A DNA stretch of 27,841 bases from Cristatella mucedo (Eukaryota; Bryozoa; Phylactolaemata; Cristatellidae). The notes beneath the pieces are model-generated. The model had not been told where the DNA came from. It did no database searches and worked only from the letters and a program-made list of their open reading frames with translations. The position numbers were made by a program, and so were the translations under genes. Shown here piece after piece: positions 1 to 11,777 of the stretch. Numbering within the stretch: the first letter of the stretch is position 1; every line of letters begins with the position of its first letter. The stretch is from NCBI GenBank assembly GCA_009760855.2, contig WPIO01000394.1, forward strand, positions 32,501 to 60,341, written 5' to 3'.

Positions 1-835
1 ATAAAAAGGTCAATTGGAAACAAAGACGATGCAAGTGCCTTGCTTGCAAGCTGGCTGAATCTTGTTCCTATTCGTTAAGCGCGACGTCGATCAATCGCTG
101 GTCAATCGCTAGACGCTTAGAAACAATGTTCCTTTTAGAAGGAATTCACTAGCCTACACGTAAGACATGACGAGGCAAGCTGGAGCGGTACAAAGTCAGC
201 AGCTACTCATCCGACTGCCGAGCTCCTTCACGCGACGCTCGACGGGATAATAAATGCGACTGCGTTCATCGCGTACCTACTAGTCGCGAGGTTTTGGATA
301 GCTGTGCGATGACTCACGGAGTGACCAGTCACGGTTCTTTACATCCATTGGCGCAGCCGTTGGGGTGGCCCCAGGGGTGAGAATGTTACCTTTGAAGACC
401 ACGGTCGTGGGCTTGAGCACAGCGGTGCACGTGAAGAGCTTACAGAGCAAATTTCTTCAGCAGAATTAATAATAACAGATACATAACATGTACCTCATAT
501 TTTGCATTAAATTATATTTTTCGCAGGTAAAATAGCACGTCACGCTCTCCTCGAAAGTGCAATCGGGGGAAAGTTTAACCTCTCGAGTCCAGACTTCCTC
601 TTGGCCCTCAGACGCCTCCAAACCTTTAGGAGGACTCGTCACTCCGCCAGCTTTTTAAAAGCTAGTAATTTAGGTACCGCCCGTCGTCAGCTTTTGCTGG
701 AATTATAACCCTGGCTAACGTGTCCAAGCGAACTCGCCGCTGGCTGATCGAAAGGTTCTCGGTCGTCTAGTCGTCCAGACCGATCTCGGTCCAGACCTCG
801 CCACCTTCCAAGTTAGCATCGAGCCGTGCTCTGTC

Positions 836-886
836 TGAAACGTTTCGTCACGCATCCGGTGGCAGGGAAGTGCGACGCCTGGCAAC
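836..886 (-). CDS. Possible cytoplasmic exon downstream of the minus-strand TM exon
   Basis: On the minus strand, a branch-point-like TACTAAAC (about 954-961) is followed by candidate acceptors GCGGCAG and TTGCCAG. Using TTGCCAG, a phase-1 open frame begins VALPCHRMRDETFQTEHG and could end at AAG|GTGGCG slightly below the stated boundary. The phase matches the end of the upstream transmembrane exon. Everything else is weak: there is no recognised motif, the GC-rich context makes open frames cheap, and both ends are approximate. It is listed only as a candidate tail exon. Confidence 0.2.
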
Positions 887-1026
887 TGCTGCCGCTCAAG
901 TACACGCGCTGGTGGCGGTTCAAACCAATCGCGCCGACAGACGCGTGGGCGTTTAGTAAGGCAGCCCGTGCACGGCCACAAGTGAGATCGTTCGAGTGAA
1001 ATTCCGTAGCATTTTGCCTCTCTTAC

Positions 1027-1113
1027 CTGCGCCGTCCTTTTGCTTCATATACCTGACAGTCATCACTATGACGACAACCAGAAGCACGAGGATTACTAAA
1101 GCTAAAACGGCGA
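1027..1113 (-). CDS. Exon encoding a single transmembrane helix (minus strand)
   Basis: Read on the minus strand, this is a run of hydrophobic codons (about 20 residues of V, A, L, I: AVLALVILVLLVVVIVM) followed by a basic stop-transfer stretch (TVRYMKQKDGA). It ends at a near-consensus splice donor, GCAG|GTAAGA. The preferred acceptor is a pyrimidine tract, CTCTCTTTCCTTTTTGTAG, giving 87 bp with phase 1 at both ends. An alternative acceptor, GGTCAG at 1159-1163, gives a 132-bp exon (1027-1158), also phase 1-1, which adds SDADRNDELSFLFV before the helix. The order of hydrophobic stretch then basic residues fits a type I receptor with its ectodomain encoded at higher coordinates. No family can be named. 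It resembles the plus-strand exons at 19.4 and 25.5 kb in layout, but sequence similarity is weak. Confidence 0.6.
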
Positions 1114-2277
1114 CTACAAAAAGGAAAGAGAGCTCATCATTTCTATCGGCATCGCTCGCTGACCGGGCTCGGAGTTTAGGGCTTCGCGTCGGGCTTTCTC
1201 CAAAGCTCGATCGTGTGCCAGCACCCGCCAGCGCCCGGTGCGGCCGGAATTCGGCGAATCGCCGCCGCCGCCGCTGATCACGTGCCAGCAGCCGTACCTG
1301 CGGTATGCCACGCAGACGAGTCCAACGATTCTTCAAAAGAAGAAAAGCGACGCTCAGCTGCGCGCGCGAACCGCCAAGGCTACCCGGTCGTCGAAGCAGA
1401 CGACCCGGCGCAGACGTACGACGACTTTGACTTGGCGGTCAGGAGCGAGCTGCCGAACCGGACGTGAGACTCAGACTGAAGTAGGGAGGTGCGAACTGCG
1501 ACGACGAAGGATGCGCGAAGGCCGAGCGCGCACGCGCGCGCTTGATGCGCGCTCGGACGCCGGGCTCCTCAGTCCTCGCGAGGTCAAGCAGGATGTCAAG
1601 CAGAGCTCTGACGCCGCCGATGACCTCCCGACCCGACGCGCTGAGATCACTCGAGTGGCGGAAGCCGCACTTCCGGCGCGGCGTCAAGACGGCACCGGAT
1701 GTACGTTGCGGGCGCGTCGCTCGCCGCTCTCGACGCGGCTTCGATGCACCGACTATGCAGACGACGCTGGACGGTGGACCGAGCCCTTGCAGTCACGATT
1801 CGACCGGCTCAGTCGCGCTCCGACCGCTCTGTCGGTAGTCTCGCGAAAATGGTTGCATAAATCATCTCCGTGGCAAAATGGCTTTAGGACGAGCGCAAGA
1901 GAGCCCCGAGCTGCAGATCTAAGCCTACGCAGTGGTCGCCTTACGTTTTGGACGCTGGGACGGTCAGGTTCTCGCTTCGCCAAACGCAACCGCGAAAGGC
2001 CTGCGGATCAAACCAATCCCAAGGGGGGGGGGAGATTCTGGTGTGAGCAAGCCTGCAGCGTTGCGAGAAATAGTCTAACCACGTTGGCTCTACGATAGTC
2101 GTCGTCATTTATGAATTGATTCGGCTTGATTTTGAAATATTTAAATAAGCTATTTGGAGTTACAAGGACACTCAGTAAGCTCGCTTTGCCCTAATCATTG
2201 ACTGCACGCGAGCGAGCGAGATTCGTCGCCGCGCCAGTAAGCTGCGCCGTCAATAGAACCCTACCTCGATCGTCAGC

Positions 2278-2361
2278 ATGAACCGGAACCGCGAGGCAGC
2301 GAAGTTTTTCTGCGAGTATAATTGCCGCAAGGACTTTTGCCAGGACTGCGGTCATGTTTGA
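2278..2361 (+). CDS. Small Cys-rich open frame, possible B-box-like exon fragment
   Basis: A 27-codon frame (ATG at 2278, TGA at 2359) ends with four cysteines and a histidine in the order FCEYNCRKDFCQDCGH. The spacing FC-x3-C-x4-C-x2-CGH resembles the zinc-binding B-box of TRIM-type proteins, FC-x2-C-x4-C-x2-C, with one extra residue in the first knuckle. A CAG acceptor lies immediately upstream at 2274-2276, and TGCG|GT at 2350 could be a donor, so an exon is conceivable. The frame is very short and lies in GC-rich DNA, so chance is a serious alternative. Confidence 0.2.
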   Translation: MNRNREAAKFFCEYNCRKDFCQDCGHV

Positions 2362-3150
2362 ATGAGCCAAGAGGCGATGTGCCGTCAATCGCGTGACGCC
2401 CAGCAGCAGCAATGGCAGTGAGATCGCTTTGTTGCCACGTCATCGGTTTCAGCGCTCCAAGCGGAGAGCAGCAGAAACGCGGCAGTGCACTTTCCGACAG
2501 CGAGCGAAGACGGTGCGGGAGCGAACGGGCGCCCCTCCCCCAGCGATCCGCTCCTGCGACCCGGTTTGCTATGTAAATCCAGGGAAACGTGTGGCCAGTT
2601 CTGCATCATTTAAATGACCGGATACTCGTCAGTAGGGATTTATTTGTACGCACAACTGAACGGACGCGATCGGGCTACAAAGCATTCGCACGATCAAAAA
2701 GATGAAAACTGATCACTTTTCATTGTCAGTTTCTTATAACGGAAGAATGTCGCACACTATCTCCTCCGATTATCGAGGCGCAGAGGAGACGGCCGTGCGA
2801 GCGAGAGAAGCACTAGTCAGATGAGGTTCGATTCATCGCCGCCTCACAAGGGAGAGCGCGCTCGTGCTATCGAAAGCCCGCATCGCTGCGGCCACCGAGC
2901 GTTCGGTAATGCGACACTAGCCACAGCGTCCAATCGTTAGAGCGAGCCCACGTGACCAGTATACTCATTTCAGCATGTTCTCTCTTCCTCCGCTCGCAAT
3001 ACGTCGGGCGTCTGTGAGATTCTTTCCGATGCCGGAAAAATATGGCGCGAAAGGCAACATCCGCCGCCAGGAGTTGCTGCTTCCCGATTGCTTCGCCTCG
3101 TAACACAAATACCACAGTTTGCCGTACTCAAAACTATAGTATATCATGTT

Positions 3151-3820
3151 TCAATGCGGACCCTAAAAAATGAGAACGTTTGCATCAGAAAGTAGACCCA
3201 AAACAATTGCAAGCCTGTCGCCACGAAAGTGAAGCACCGTCATCTTGAAACCCCGGCGAATCTCTCAAAATGAAAGTGCGAAACAATCTGTGATCTCTTC
3301 CGTAAGAAGGACTAATATTTATCGAAAGTTGGAAGGGTTTCTACGGGGTATTAGACTAGGAGAAAACTTCTTGAACTTCACGATACGGGTCCTTTTCGAG
3401 TCATGCATACTGCGAGCCATCATCTGTGAATCATTAACAGCCTTCGGGTTAAGAACTAAGCACATTTTTCTTCAACATAAATGTTGTTGCACAGTCGACC
3501 GCCGTCAAGTTATTGCCTCAAAATAAACTGTGGCGTATTTAAATCGCAGAAGGAGAGCACGCCGGCTGCTACTGTCAGATAGGCGATAGGCATCATATGC
3601 ATTCAAATGTTAGCCTGACTTAAATATTGACCAAGCTGATCTTGAGATGATGGTGATCTTGAGCCACGTCTTCTGGCAGACAGCTATCGGTGGTTACGAA
3701 GAGGGCAACTTGCATGTAAACTGGATAAGCAGGCTCGGCACAATGGAAGACGAAATTCCGAAAAAAGCGCACGGTGATGAATTTTAAAGCACCATGGACA
3801 TATGAAGAGATGGATAGGTA

Positions 3821-3823
<3 letters not shown>
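3151..3823. other. Unrecognised AT-richer sequence
   Basis: I see no open frame of convincing composition, no splice-bounded exon and no repeat here. It is the transition from the CpG-rich block to bulk sequence. Confidence 0.4.

Positions 3824-3877
<54 letters not shown>
3824..3877 (+). repeat. (GA)n microsatellite
   Basis: A near-perfect GA dinucleotide run of about 27 units. It directly precedes the GACA-type array, and the two probably arose by slippage from the same purine-rich seed. Confidence 0.95.
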
Positions 3878-3880
<3 letters not shown>

Positions 3881-3894
3881 GTGTGAGAGGTGAT

Positions 3895-4393
3895 AAAAAG
3901 GCAGAGATAGACACAGAGAGACACAGGGAGACAGAGAGCGACGTAGAGAGACAGATAGAGACAGAGAGACATAGAGTCAGAGATACAGAGATACTAATTC
4001 AGAGAGACAAAGAGACACAGAGACACAGAGACAGAGAGACAGATAGACAAAGAGACAGAGAGACAGAGAGACAGAGATACAGAGAGACACAGATACACAG
4101 AGACACAGAGACACTGAGTCACTGACACACTGACACACTGAGAGACAGAGACACTGAGACATAGAAAGGCAGAGACACGGAGACACAGATACACAGAGAC
4201 ACAGAGACACAGAGACAATGAGACAGATAGACAAAGAGACAGAGAGACACAGAGACACAGAGACAATGAGACAGATAGACAAAGAGACAGAGAGAGACAG
4301 AGAGAGAGACAGAGAGATACAGAGAGATACAGAGAGATACAGAGAGACAGAGATATGGAGAGACACAGAGACACAGAGGCATGGAGAAATAGT
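3895..4393 (+). repeat. GACA/GAGACACA-type degenerate satellite array
   Basis: About 500 bp built from short variants of AGAGACAGAGAGACAC and related 6-, 8- and 16-base units, with rare interruptions such as CACTGACACACTGA. It is purine-rich on the plus strand throughout. The long Ser/Leu/Cys/Val open frames on the minus strand and the Arg/Glu/Thr frame on the plus strand are translations of this array and not genes. Confidence 0.93.
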
Positions 4394-5530
4394 GAGATAT
4401 TATGTCATAGCAGAGGTGCACCTGTTTCTTACATAGATCACTTAAGCCTTGACTGGTGCTGACTGAATTAGAACCGGTACCTGGGATGTGAACAGGACGG
4501 GATAATGGAGGGAAAGTGATGTTGGGTACAGCAAAGGGACCAACCGAATGAAAATGGGTCTCTAAAAGCCAGCCCATTTGCGGTATGAATGTGGAGCCAC
4601 TTTCTGCCCAAGTCCATGATTGGTTGAGTCGGCGAATGATTGATGACAAGCCTGGTGCCTGGAGCAGTATACAATAGTCCAGGCAAGACCCCATTGATCG
4701 TGTGGGTATTGTCTTTTCGGTCGCATGCCAATCGCCTCTACCGATCGCTAGCTGAATACAAAACCCACTATATTGAACGAGAATGCGGCCTGTGCCGGTG
4801 TCTTGACTGTGACTCTAAGCAACTGGCTTGTCAGAGTGTAGACTGCTGACACCTGCAGAGCCAGAGTTGCTCAGAATTACCGCAGGATATGGTTTACTCT
4901 TTGGGAGCTCGGCTGCCCTCAGTTGCCTGGGTGCTACTTCCAAGTACATTAGTGCTCAACGGACAAGCTCAAGACGATCAAGACTGCAAACGTGGTGAGT
5001 AGCGGGGATGACTGGTTATCCTACCCCACCCGATTACTGCTTCTTCCCGTTCCCCATTAGAAGAACTAATTGATAGGTTGATCGCTTTCGTGTCCAAGTA
5101 CACTTCGATTGCCTTTTTCTGGACCACTACTCCGGACCATGTCAAAGCTCACCCGATTTACGAGCAAGCAGCTATAGTACACACGAATCATCTAAACCAA
5201 AAATTACAGGACTATATACTAGGCATAGTTAACGAAACAATGTGTGATTAGACGGCCCGGATTACCATATAAACATGAATATAAATTTAAATGTATATGT
5301 TAATGAGACCATTTTATCTCCACTATATTTAGTCTGCTAGTGCCCGAATATTGACTTTTACCTTCGTATTCTCTGATAATGCTAGGCAAATACGTACACG
5401 CCGAGCCATTTCGGTCCAGTGGTGAAAATGCTCTCCTGACCAAGGTTGGCCGAGCTCTGGGGCTGCCGCTCGGCATAAGTGAAGCGCCGGAACAGTGATT
5501 AAATTCTCTTCGGGTGCTATACAAACAAAT
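4394..5530. other. Unrecognised sequence
   Basis: The first part, to about 4730, gives overlapping open frames on both strands that do not resemble a known protein. I see no splice-bounded exon and no match to the repeats elsewhere in the window. It may be an old unclassified repeat or unique intergenic DNA. Confidence 0.35.
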
Positions 5531-5531
5531 T

Positions 5532-5720
<189 letters not shown>

Positions 5721-8626
5721 CCGAGCGACTACCTGGCAATCTTTTTAGTATTACTACTTTGAGCTTCTGTAGGAGGCAGAAATGATCTTCAATGAATTAA
5801 GCCTATAGCTTTGCGGAAAAAGCCTTAGATGAGCACAGAAGCTTGGATCCTTTTTTCAATAGTACGTTTTTTTCAGTTTATTTGTTATCAGCTGTGTTGG
5901 CAACGACACCCAAATCGCCGAAGCTTTTATATTACGTTCCGTCAATCACTGCATTGATGTAGCTGACCTGATCTTCAATGCATTTACTGCCGTCTACATT
6001 GGCATTCGTACGACACACCGGTGTTCCAAGAGAAAAGTGTCCCAGTGATATTCGTCCATACTGCCACGAGCTCTGCGGCAGCACCTCTGGTTTCAGAGTG
6101 CATTTCTGATTCGTCAGTCATTTAAAGTCGGACAAAGAGTGGAAGTATCTGGGACATGGCTGACTAACTGTGGGCAATGCCATTGTCCTCGGACAAAGGC
6201 ATACAACTATAGAAATTGTCGCTGATTTAGCAGCCTTGTTGATATAGTTTCTCAATAGCCTCGGTACATGTCACCCGAGTTTCTGAAAGCAATGCCCCAT
6301 TGCTTACAGGAGTGCTCAAACACACGACCGTCGGTCGAGAAATGTGTGCACCCAACCCACAAGAAAAGGCCCTTGGCCGGCCGACTCAGCATAACTCAGT
6401 CTGCCAAGATTCAAAACCCAGACTTGAGCGCACAGCCATTGGCACGTGAGCTTGTGCGGGAGCTTGTGCATAGAGCATTATGCACACAACTTGGAAGCAT
6501 GAGGTGGACATTCAAGCGAGCTAACTTAAGTTTCACTTGACGACTTTGGCGCCCCTGGACTCATAATAATGCCCAGCTGCTCTATAATAGCCAGGCCGTG
6601 CTGCAGACGTTCGGTTTATATGCCTTTTGACAACTTTACACTCTTCTTCAGTCAACTGCATCGCATCCTGTTGAACTATTTAGAGCTATTGCTTCTGCTT
6701 TTCCCATTTTATCAACTGCCCTCCTGAATAGGCTATATTTTCCACTTACTCTGTATTAATTGAAATCGAGTTAGTTATTTATCGCAATCAGAATGGGAGA
6801 GTTAAGGCATCTCACGTGTATCACCATCGTAACACGATCAGGCTTCAAATTTACCAAGCCATGAAGCCCAACCTACGAAATTCACGTGAGCAGGCCAGCT
6901 TTTCAATGAATATGCTTGCCGAACGTTCTCCGCAAACTTTCCGACGAATAAAAGTGCTGATCTAGCTTTAATGAAGCTCGTTACGGAGAAAAGAGACGGA
7001 AAATGGAACGTGATATGGTTGCAATGAGTGGAGTGCAGTCGTCCGTTGTCAGCAAAATATTCATAGCACATAACTACAATTAACCAGTGGGAGAAAACAA
7101 TAGCCTAGAGTCTACAAGATTAATTAGATTAATTAATTATATAGATTAATAGATTAATTAGATAAATGCACAGCATAATTACTTGAATAAAAACCCACTT
7201 GTGGTGGAAACTGTGCATGACCACTGATGATTGATAATAAAATGGGTAATTGAAGCTCATATTAGAGCATAAAGAGCAATTTGCATGGGCATAGGAAATG
7301 CTTTGAAAGAAAAGTGGGTGCGTGCCTTTTTTTAATTATTAATTCAGGTAAAAACGTTAAAGCCTCAAGGCGGAGAATGTAGTAATTTCAGCACATTGCT
7401 AGTTCCACAATTCAATTGCTCTTTAACTAAAAAAATATATAAAAGGTATCTGAGGTTGTTTAGAGGTTCAGCTAAGCGACCAGTTGGTGAGGATCAGCTG
7501 AGTCTAGAGCAAAAGTGAACATGAAGGTTGTTGACACGCAGGCTAAAGCAAGAGCATGAATGGAAAGAAAGGATGTAACCTAACTTTAAAGTCGTTGGCA
7601 ACTTGTATAAGAGAAACCAGAGCAGGTCGTATAGAAACGGCACATTACGGACACCGTGTTGTTGCATGATGGCTTAGCTTGTCGGATGATCATTGAACGG
7701 TCTCTGAGTTCGCCGACTAACCATAATTCAGTTGAAGGTACCCGTGCTTCACCGATGAGCTTAAAGTAAATGCAGTGTCACTCAAGGCTAGCTTGGAATT
7801 AGCACGTGGTCATCTAAGTTGTGTCCCAAAATGTAGCTCATTCGACGATTCGGCAGCTGTAGAAGCTTATTGTACGACCAGCCGAGTGTTCATACTGATG
7901 TGCAGCTTGACAGATCGGAAGGCTTACAAGAGCAGGTCAAGCTGTTGATGACTTCTCGGCAGCTCTGTTCCAAGAAATGTGTCCGCTTTTTTAGCACTTC
8001 TACTAACAAAGGCCGCATCTCCCAGAGTCTGTCAGCTTCACTCCCATGCACTTCCAATCGCTATGGCTACTACCCGTGTGAAATACGCCACCAACAAGTG
8101 TGACCCATGCGTGAACGTTTTTTCCACCGAATACAAGTATAGAAGGAACCAGAGTGTCAGGAATGCAACCCGTAATAAAAATACGGTAAAGTTCAAGTAT
8201 CCAGCTGCAACGTCACACACGACAATGGCTGCAAATGTACGCGACGATAATCATAAGGTCCTGAGGGCAAGTGCATCGTTTCAAGGCTGGATGAGATTCC
8301 AAGAAATTACTTGGCTGGCTGCTGCAGCTGCGTTGGAGCAAAAGCCTGCACACGAACAGTGCCAACATGACAGGCATTGAGCCACTTGCTCTGCAGCTGC
8401 CCTAATGCACCGGCCTGTGACCTGACTCCGAAGCCGCTTCGGAGAAGCTCTGATTCTCGCCCGTATAGAGCGATTTTCTAAAGTACCATGAACCAAAAAC
8501 ACCACTGGTAACTGCTATCCCAGATGTTAAGGTTGAATGAGATGAGGCCGTTCTCAGAGGCCGAGTTGCTTGTTATCTGCCGGCTGCACAGTGCTCGGGT
8601 AATAAAATCGCCACGTGCACGTTTGT
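5721..8626. other. Unrecognised AT-rich sequence
   Basis: No splice-bounded exon or known protein motif was found. Short T/A-rich tandem motifs (ATTAGATTA variants) occur at about 7110-7165. A plus-strand frame at 7870-8103 has several cysteines but no recognisable domain and no good splice boundaries, so it is not called. Confidence 0.35.
7110..7165 (+). repeat. Short TTAATTAGA-type tandem repeat
   Basis: Variants of AGATTAATT recur about six times in roughly 55 bases. It is a simple AT-rich repeat with no coding meaning. Confidence 0.7.
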
Positions 8627-8910
8627 TTGTCTCCACCTGTAACTAATCCCAGCCTCAAAAGCTGTGACGGTGTTTTGCCAGGAAGTTTAGTATAGTGCAC
8701 TCATATCCTATGCAACTTTTGGTGCGCATTCGGTAGCTGACATATTTCATCACTCGAAACAAAGGAAAAGCAGATAAGATATGGCTTAGCATAGAATTAG
8801 CAGCTCAAGAGAGCTGGAAAGGATGTGCTATAGTTGGCAGCAGGAGAGTGTATCTTCTTGAATAAGAATTGTGAAAGTTGTCTACAGACGAGATTGGCAG
8901 AGCGTTGAGA
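8627..8910 (-). mobile_element. Non-LTR retrotransposon 3' fragment, family S, copy 3 (decayed)
   Basis: The minus strand aligns through its length with the S copies at 15.5-16.5 kb and 17.9-18.3 kb. Shared blocks are CACAATTCTTAT, CTGCCAACTATAGCACATC, the diagnostic GCTACCGAATGCG(C/T)ACC, and the end GTTACAGGTGGAGAC, which corresponds to GTTACTGAAGGAGAT in the better copies. The ATTAC tail is lost. Divergence is high, with many point changes and short indels, so this is an old copy. The 5' boundary is not defined and could reach about 9.1 kb. Confidence 0.6.
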
Positions 8911-9169
8911 GAAACGGCTCAAGCATGGGCAGGGAATGAAATTGTGTGGCTGTTTTTGCCGATGCCACAGTCTGAAACGGTAGAATTGTATGCTGGTGGG
9001 GAGAAATAGCGATTCTCATGAAACTTCAGGAGCCGTTGGACTTCAGAAACAGTGCCACATGCTGATAATGTTTGCTCAATGTGTGAAAGCAACGGAGCTG
9101 CATCCGGTTGCAAATGAATGATGCCTTCTTGAGATGACTTACCCAACACCAGCGTACAGTTTGAATGGT

Positions 9170-11590
9170 TTATGATAGGGTGGACCTAAGTTTTTCATGT
9201 TTTGAAGCCGCATTTTGGAATAGTAGTTCAGGACTTTGTGTGAGTATAGGATATGGGCAAATGGTTCCTTTGGTCAGCATGTAATTTGTTTTGTCGCATA
9301 GAATATCACTCTACACTCTAACATGCTAGAGTAATGTAGGAATAAGCATACGTTTCTTGATCGATGACTCAGTGGCTGGGTGGGGCCAACTTTCAAGGTG
9401 CACTCGCTGACAATGAATCTGTGAGGCAAGCTAACGATGCGAGCACCAAACAAGGTTAGGCTACAGTTTTTTAGAGTTAAGATACAGATGCGGCTGTTTG
9501 AGGTAGTTCGCAAGTGACTGGAATTTTGATTTCTGTGGTGCCTAGTTGATACCACGACTATTAGTGGCTTACCTAGTAGTAGCCCCTCGATGCAATGGGT
9601 CCAAATTCACTCTGCCTAAAATTCTAACTCGCCTAGTGAAATATAACGATGACCCAAATCACTTCTCGCAAGCATTCATTGTTTAACTGACAAAAATGAG
9701 TAGCTCATTTGCAATCAGCAACTTTTCGTAACTAGCCATACTTGACCCTGACCGCACGACCTTGACCCTGACCGTATCTGTCAGAGGATATATTTGAAGT
9801 GCTCAAATGCTATCTATGATAAAAAGTGTTTGCCTAAGCACGTTTTAGCTTTATCCAGCATACTAGTTTTGTGAAGCCTAACAGAATAATAAACAGTCTG
9901 CATTTTGACTACGAGAATGAGGGCACTTGCCTGCTGATTGCATACTTTGTTGAGAACAAAGCAAGCCATGCCCACTTGTCGGCCACTTATTCAGGAGCAC
10001 CGATATTGAAGGCTCATGTGTCAGTAGTTTAAGTGTGCCCTGCGACCAAATATCGTCTGCTGTGGGAGTGAGCGAGGAACAAACTTTGCCGTTGACCAGG
10101 AATGATCTCGCAGTCGCTTGATGATCGAGTACGGTGTTCTTTCCATTGAGGCATTGAGGACAATTTTTTTTTTCTTTTAACACTGGTCATTCATTTTTTC
10201 ACCGACTTCCCTGTTTACTTTGTGGCTGAATCAACCGATTTCCCCCTGCTTTAGGGTCAGCTAAATTTGTGTGAGTGCCAATTTTATGGCAATAGTTATT
10301 TAGCTAAAAAGTCAGCGATCAGTAGCACCAGCACACTTCCACTGCTCTTCTGGTGTTCAGCATTAGATGCAAAGCACGGAACGTACGTACACGAACACGT
10401 CAGTGTTCAACGGGTGGCAGATCTCTAAATCATCGACGAAAATGAGGGCAAATGTACCGCCAAGTAGCGATTCAGTAGTAAAGGGAAGGAGAGAGAGAGT
10501 AAAGAACTTCACGCCCTAAAATTCCTAAGTGTCTCTGATAGTGACCAGCAGCCCCACGAATTCTTCGAGTAATTAATACTCTCTCTGTGAACATAGATAC
10601 TATGCCTGTTTCGCTTCCTGGAGCCGAAAGCAGAGACATCGGCCGGCAGAGCAATCCGTTCGGCTGCATAATTCTTAAATGTGCAAACGCTTCAAACCAC
10701 ACACGCTCAACAAGTGCCAGGTAATGAGAGCAGTCAATGGGAACAGCATTAACATCCAGACAGCAGAGTTAATTGCTGGTTTGCCGTAATTGTGACCGAC
10801 GCGGGCGCTTTGTCCTCTAGCACTATTGTACCCCTTGCCTTAACGTATTTTGTCGCCATCCACGCGCGGCTAGTGTCATATGTGGCACTGGTTTGCTTCA
10901 GGTGGAACAACTGCTAAAGCGAGTGGCTTTTCAAAGACAGACATGCTGCAGCAAAACTCGACTATGAACATTTCAGTTGCCCCAGGAGAGATCGGTAGGT
11001 ACTGTGCGAGGCAGCAGCTCCGTTAGCTCTTTCTTACCCTCCTACTAGGTAATCGGCTGTTCTCCAGTTGGCGTTCGGATGTTTGGATATGTATGGCCTC
11101 GACTTCTATTCACTTAATATCGTCTTGAGACTGGATTCTGAGCTACTTTGAAACGCACTATAAGTAAATCTAAAGTTCGTAGCCTTAAAAATACTGTGCC
11201 TGTAAGAGCATTTGTCCTTGACGGACAATATTTGAGATATCGCTATATATTATGGTCATCAAATTATAACAGTTATAAAGGCTATCAAGCGCGTTTGTTG
11301 AGTCGCTTATGCTTCATTAAGACACGTTGGTCTGCTGACAATAGCAGGGTGTGGCAGATATAACAAGCAGAAACTCTTAGATAATTTATGTCAGTTGCAC
11401 TCTACTCTGAAGACCTCAGCTTGTTACGTTCGTAGCATTTAACTTAATTTAGACGAAACATGCATTGTTCTTGCAACTCGTTATTTTAACAATAAACTGT
11501 ACTTTTAAGATACACAACTATACTCAGTAAATAACATTCATTATTAGTCAAATGATAGCAGTCATATGCTCAGAGACAAAGCCATGGGGC
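9170..11590. other. Unrecognised AT-rich sequence
   Basis: No supported exon was found. It contains a 20-bp direct repeat at 9741-9774 and a short GA run near 10490. The open frames are short and of unremarkable composition. Confidence 0.35.
9741..9774 (+). repeat. Direct repeat of CTTGACCCTGACCG, 20-bp period
   Basis: CTTGACCCTGACCG occurs at 9741-9754 and again at 9761-9774. On the minus strand each unit reads CGGTCAGGGTCAAG, which contains two GGTCA cores, so there are four nuclear-receptor-like half-sites in 34 bases. The repeat is plain in the sequence. A regulatory role is inference only. Confidence 0.6.
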
Positions 11591-11637
11591 TGCATGGGTG
11601 GCAGCTGCTACCCTTCCCCCCCCCCGCCCCGATATAG

Positions 11638-11715
11638 CTGGCGGGAGACGAGTGCTACAGAATGTTGGTCGCCAGCATGCGAGCAAGCCCGGGCCGCCTG
11701 ACCTCTTGCTGCTCG
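11638..11715 (+). CDS. Possible 78-bp exon in a small GC-rich island
   Basis: A polypyrimidine/C tract ending CCCCGCCCCGATATAG precedes the block, and it ends at a good donor, CTCG|GTAAGG. It is open in phase 0 (starting LAGDECYRMLV, ending SCCS) and in phase 1 (starting GGRRVLQNVG, ending DLLLL). Phase 1 at both ends would match the other exons in this window. The island of about 250 bp stands out against AT-rich flanks, which is what an exon cluster can look like. No domain is recognised and high GC makes open frames common. Confidence 0.3.
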
Positions 11716-11777
11716 GTAAGGCTGCGCGTAGCCAGCAGTCGCTGCAGGGACGCCCCGGACACACCTTTCTTTACCAG

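Larger units (their letters stand above)
1..3150. promoter_or_regulatory. CpG-rich, CpG-island-like region
   Basis: CG dinucleotides are dense here, most of all at about 1130-1990, while the rest of the window is AT-rich and poor in CG. That contrast is typical of an unmethylated island in a genome that otherwise loses CpG by methylation, and such islands often mark promoters and first exons. Open frames on both strands are long but arginine-rich and unlike known proteins, as expected by chance in GC-rich DNA, so I do not call them genes. The supported item inside is the minus-strand transmembrane exon near 1.1 kb. No TATA box or start site could be fixed. Confidence 0.5.

Noticed and set aside
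1238-2098. 286-codon plus-strand open frame
   Set aside because: Its arginine-rich, low-complexity composition follows from high GC and CpG content; other phases are also open, and no domain or splice context supports it.
3684-4374. Several long open frames on both strands rich in Ser/Leu/Cys/Val or Arg/Glu/Thr
   Set aside because: They are translations of the GA/GACA array in every phase and have no independent support.
4119-4731. Minus-strand frames outside the satellite (about 4440-4731) with a protein-like composition
   Set aside because: Two different phases are open over the same bases, there are no splice boundaries, and I recognise no family.
7870-8103. Plus-strand frame with several cysteines and YGYYPCE
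   Set aside because: No convincing acceptor or donor in a consistent phase and no recognised domain.
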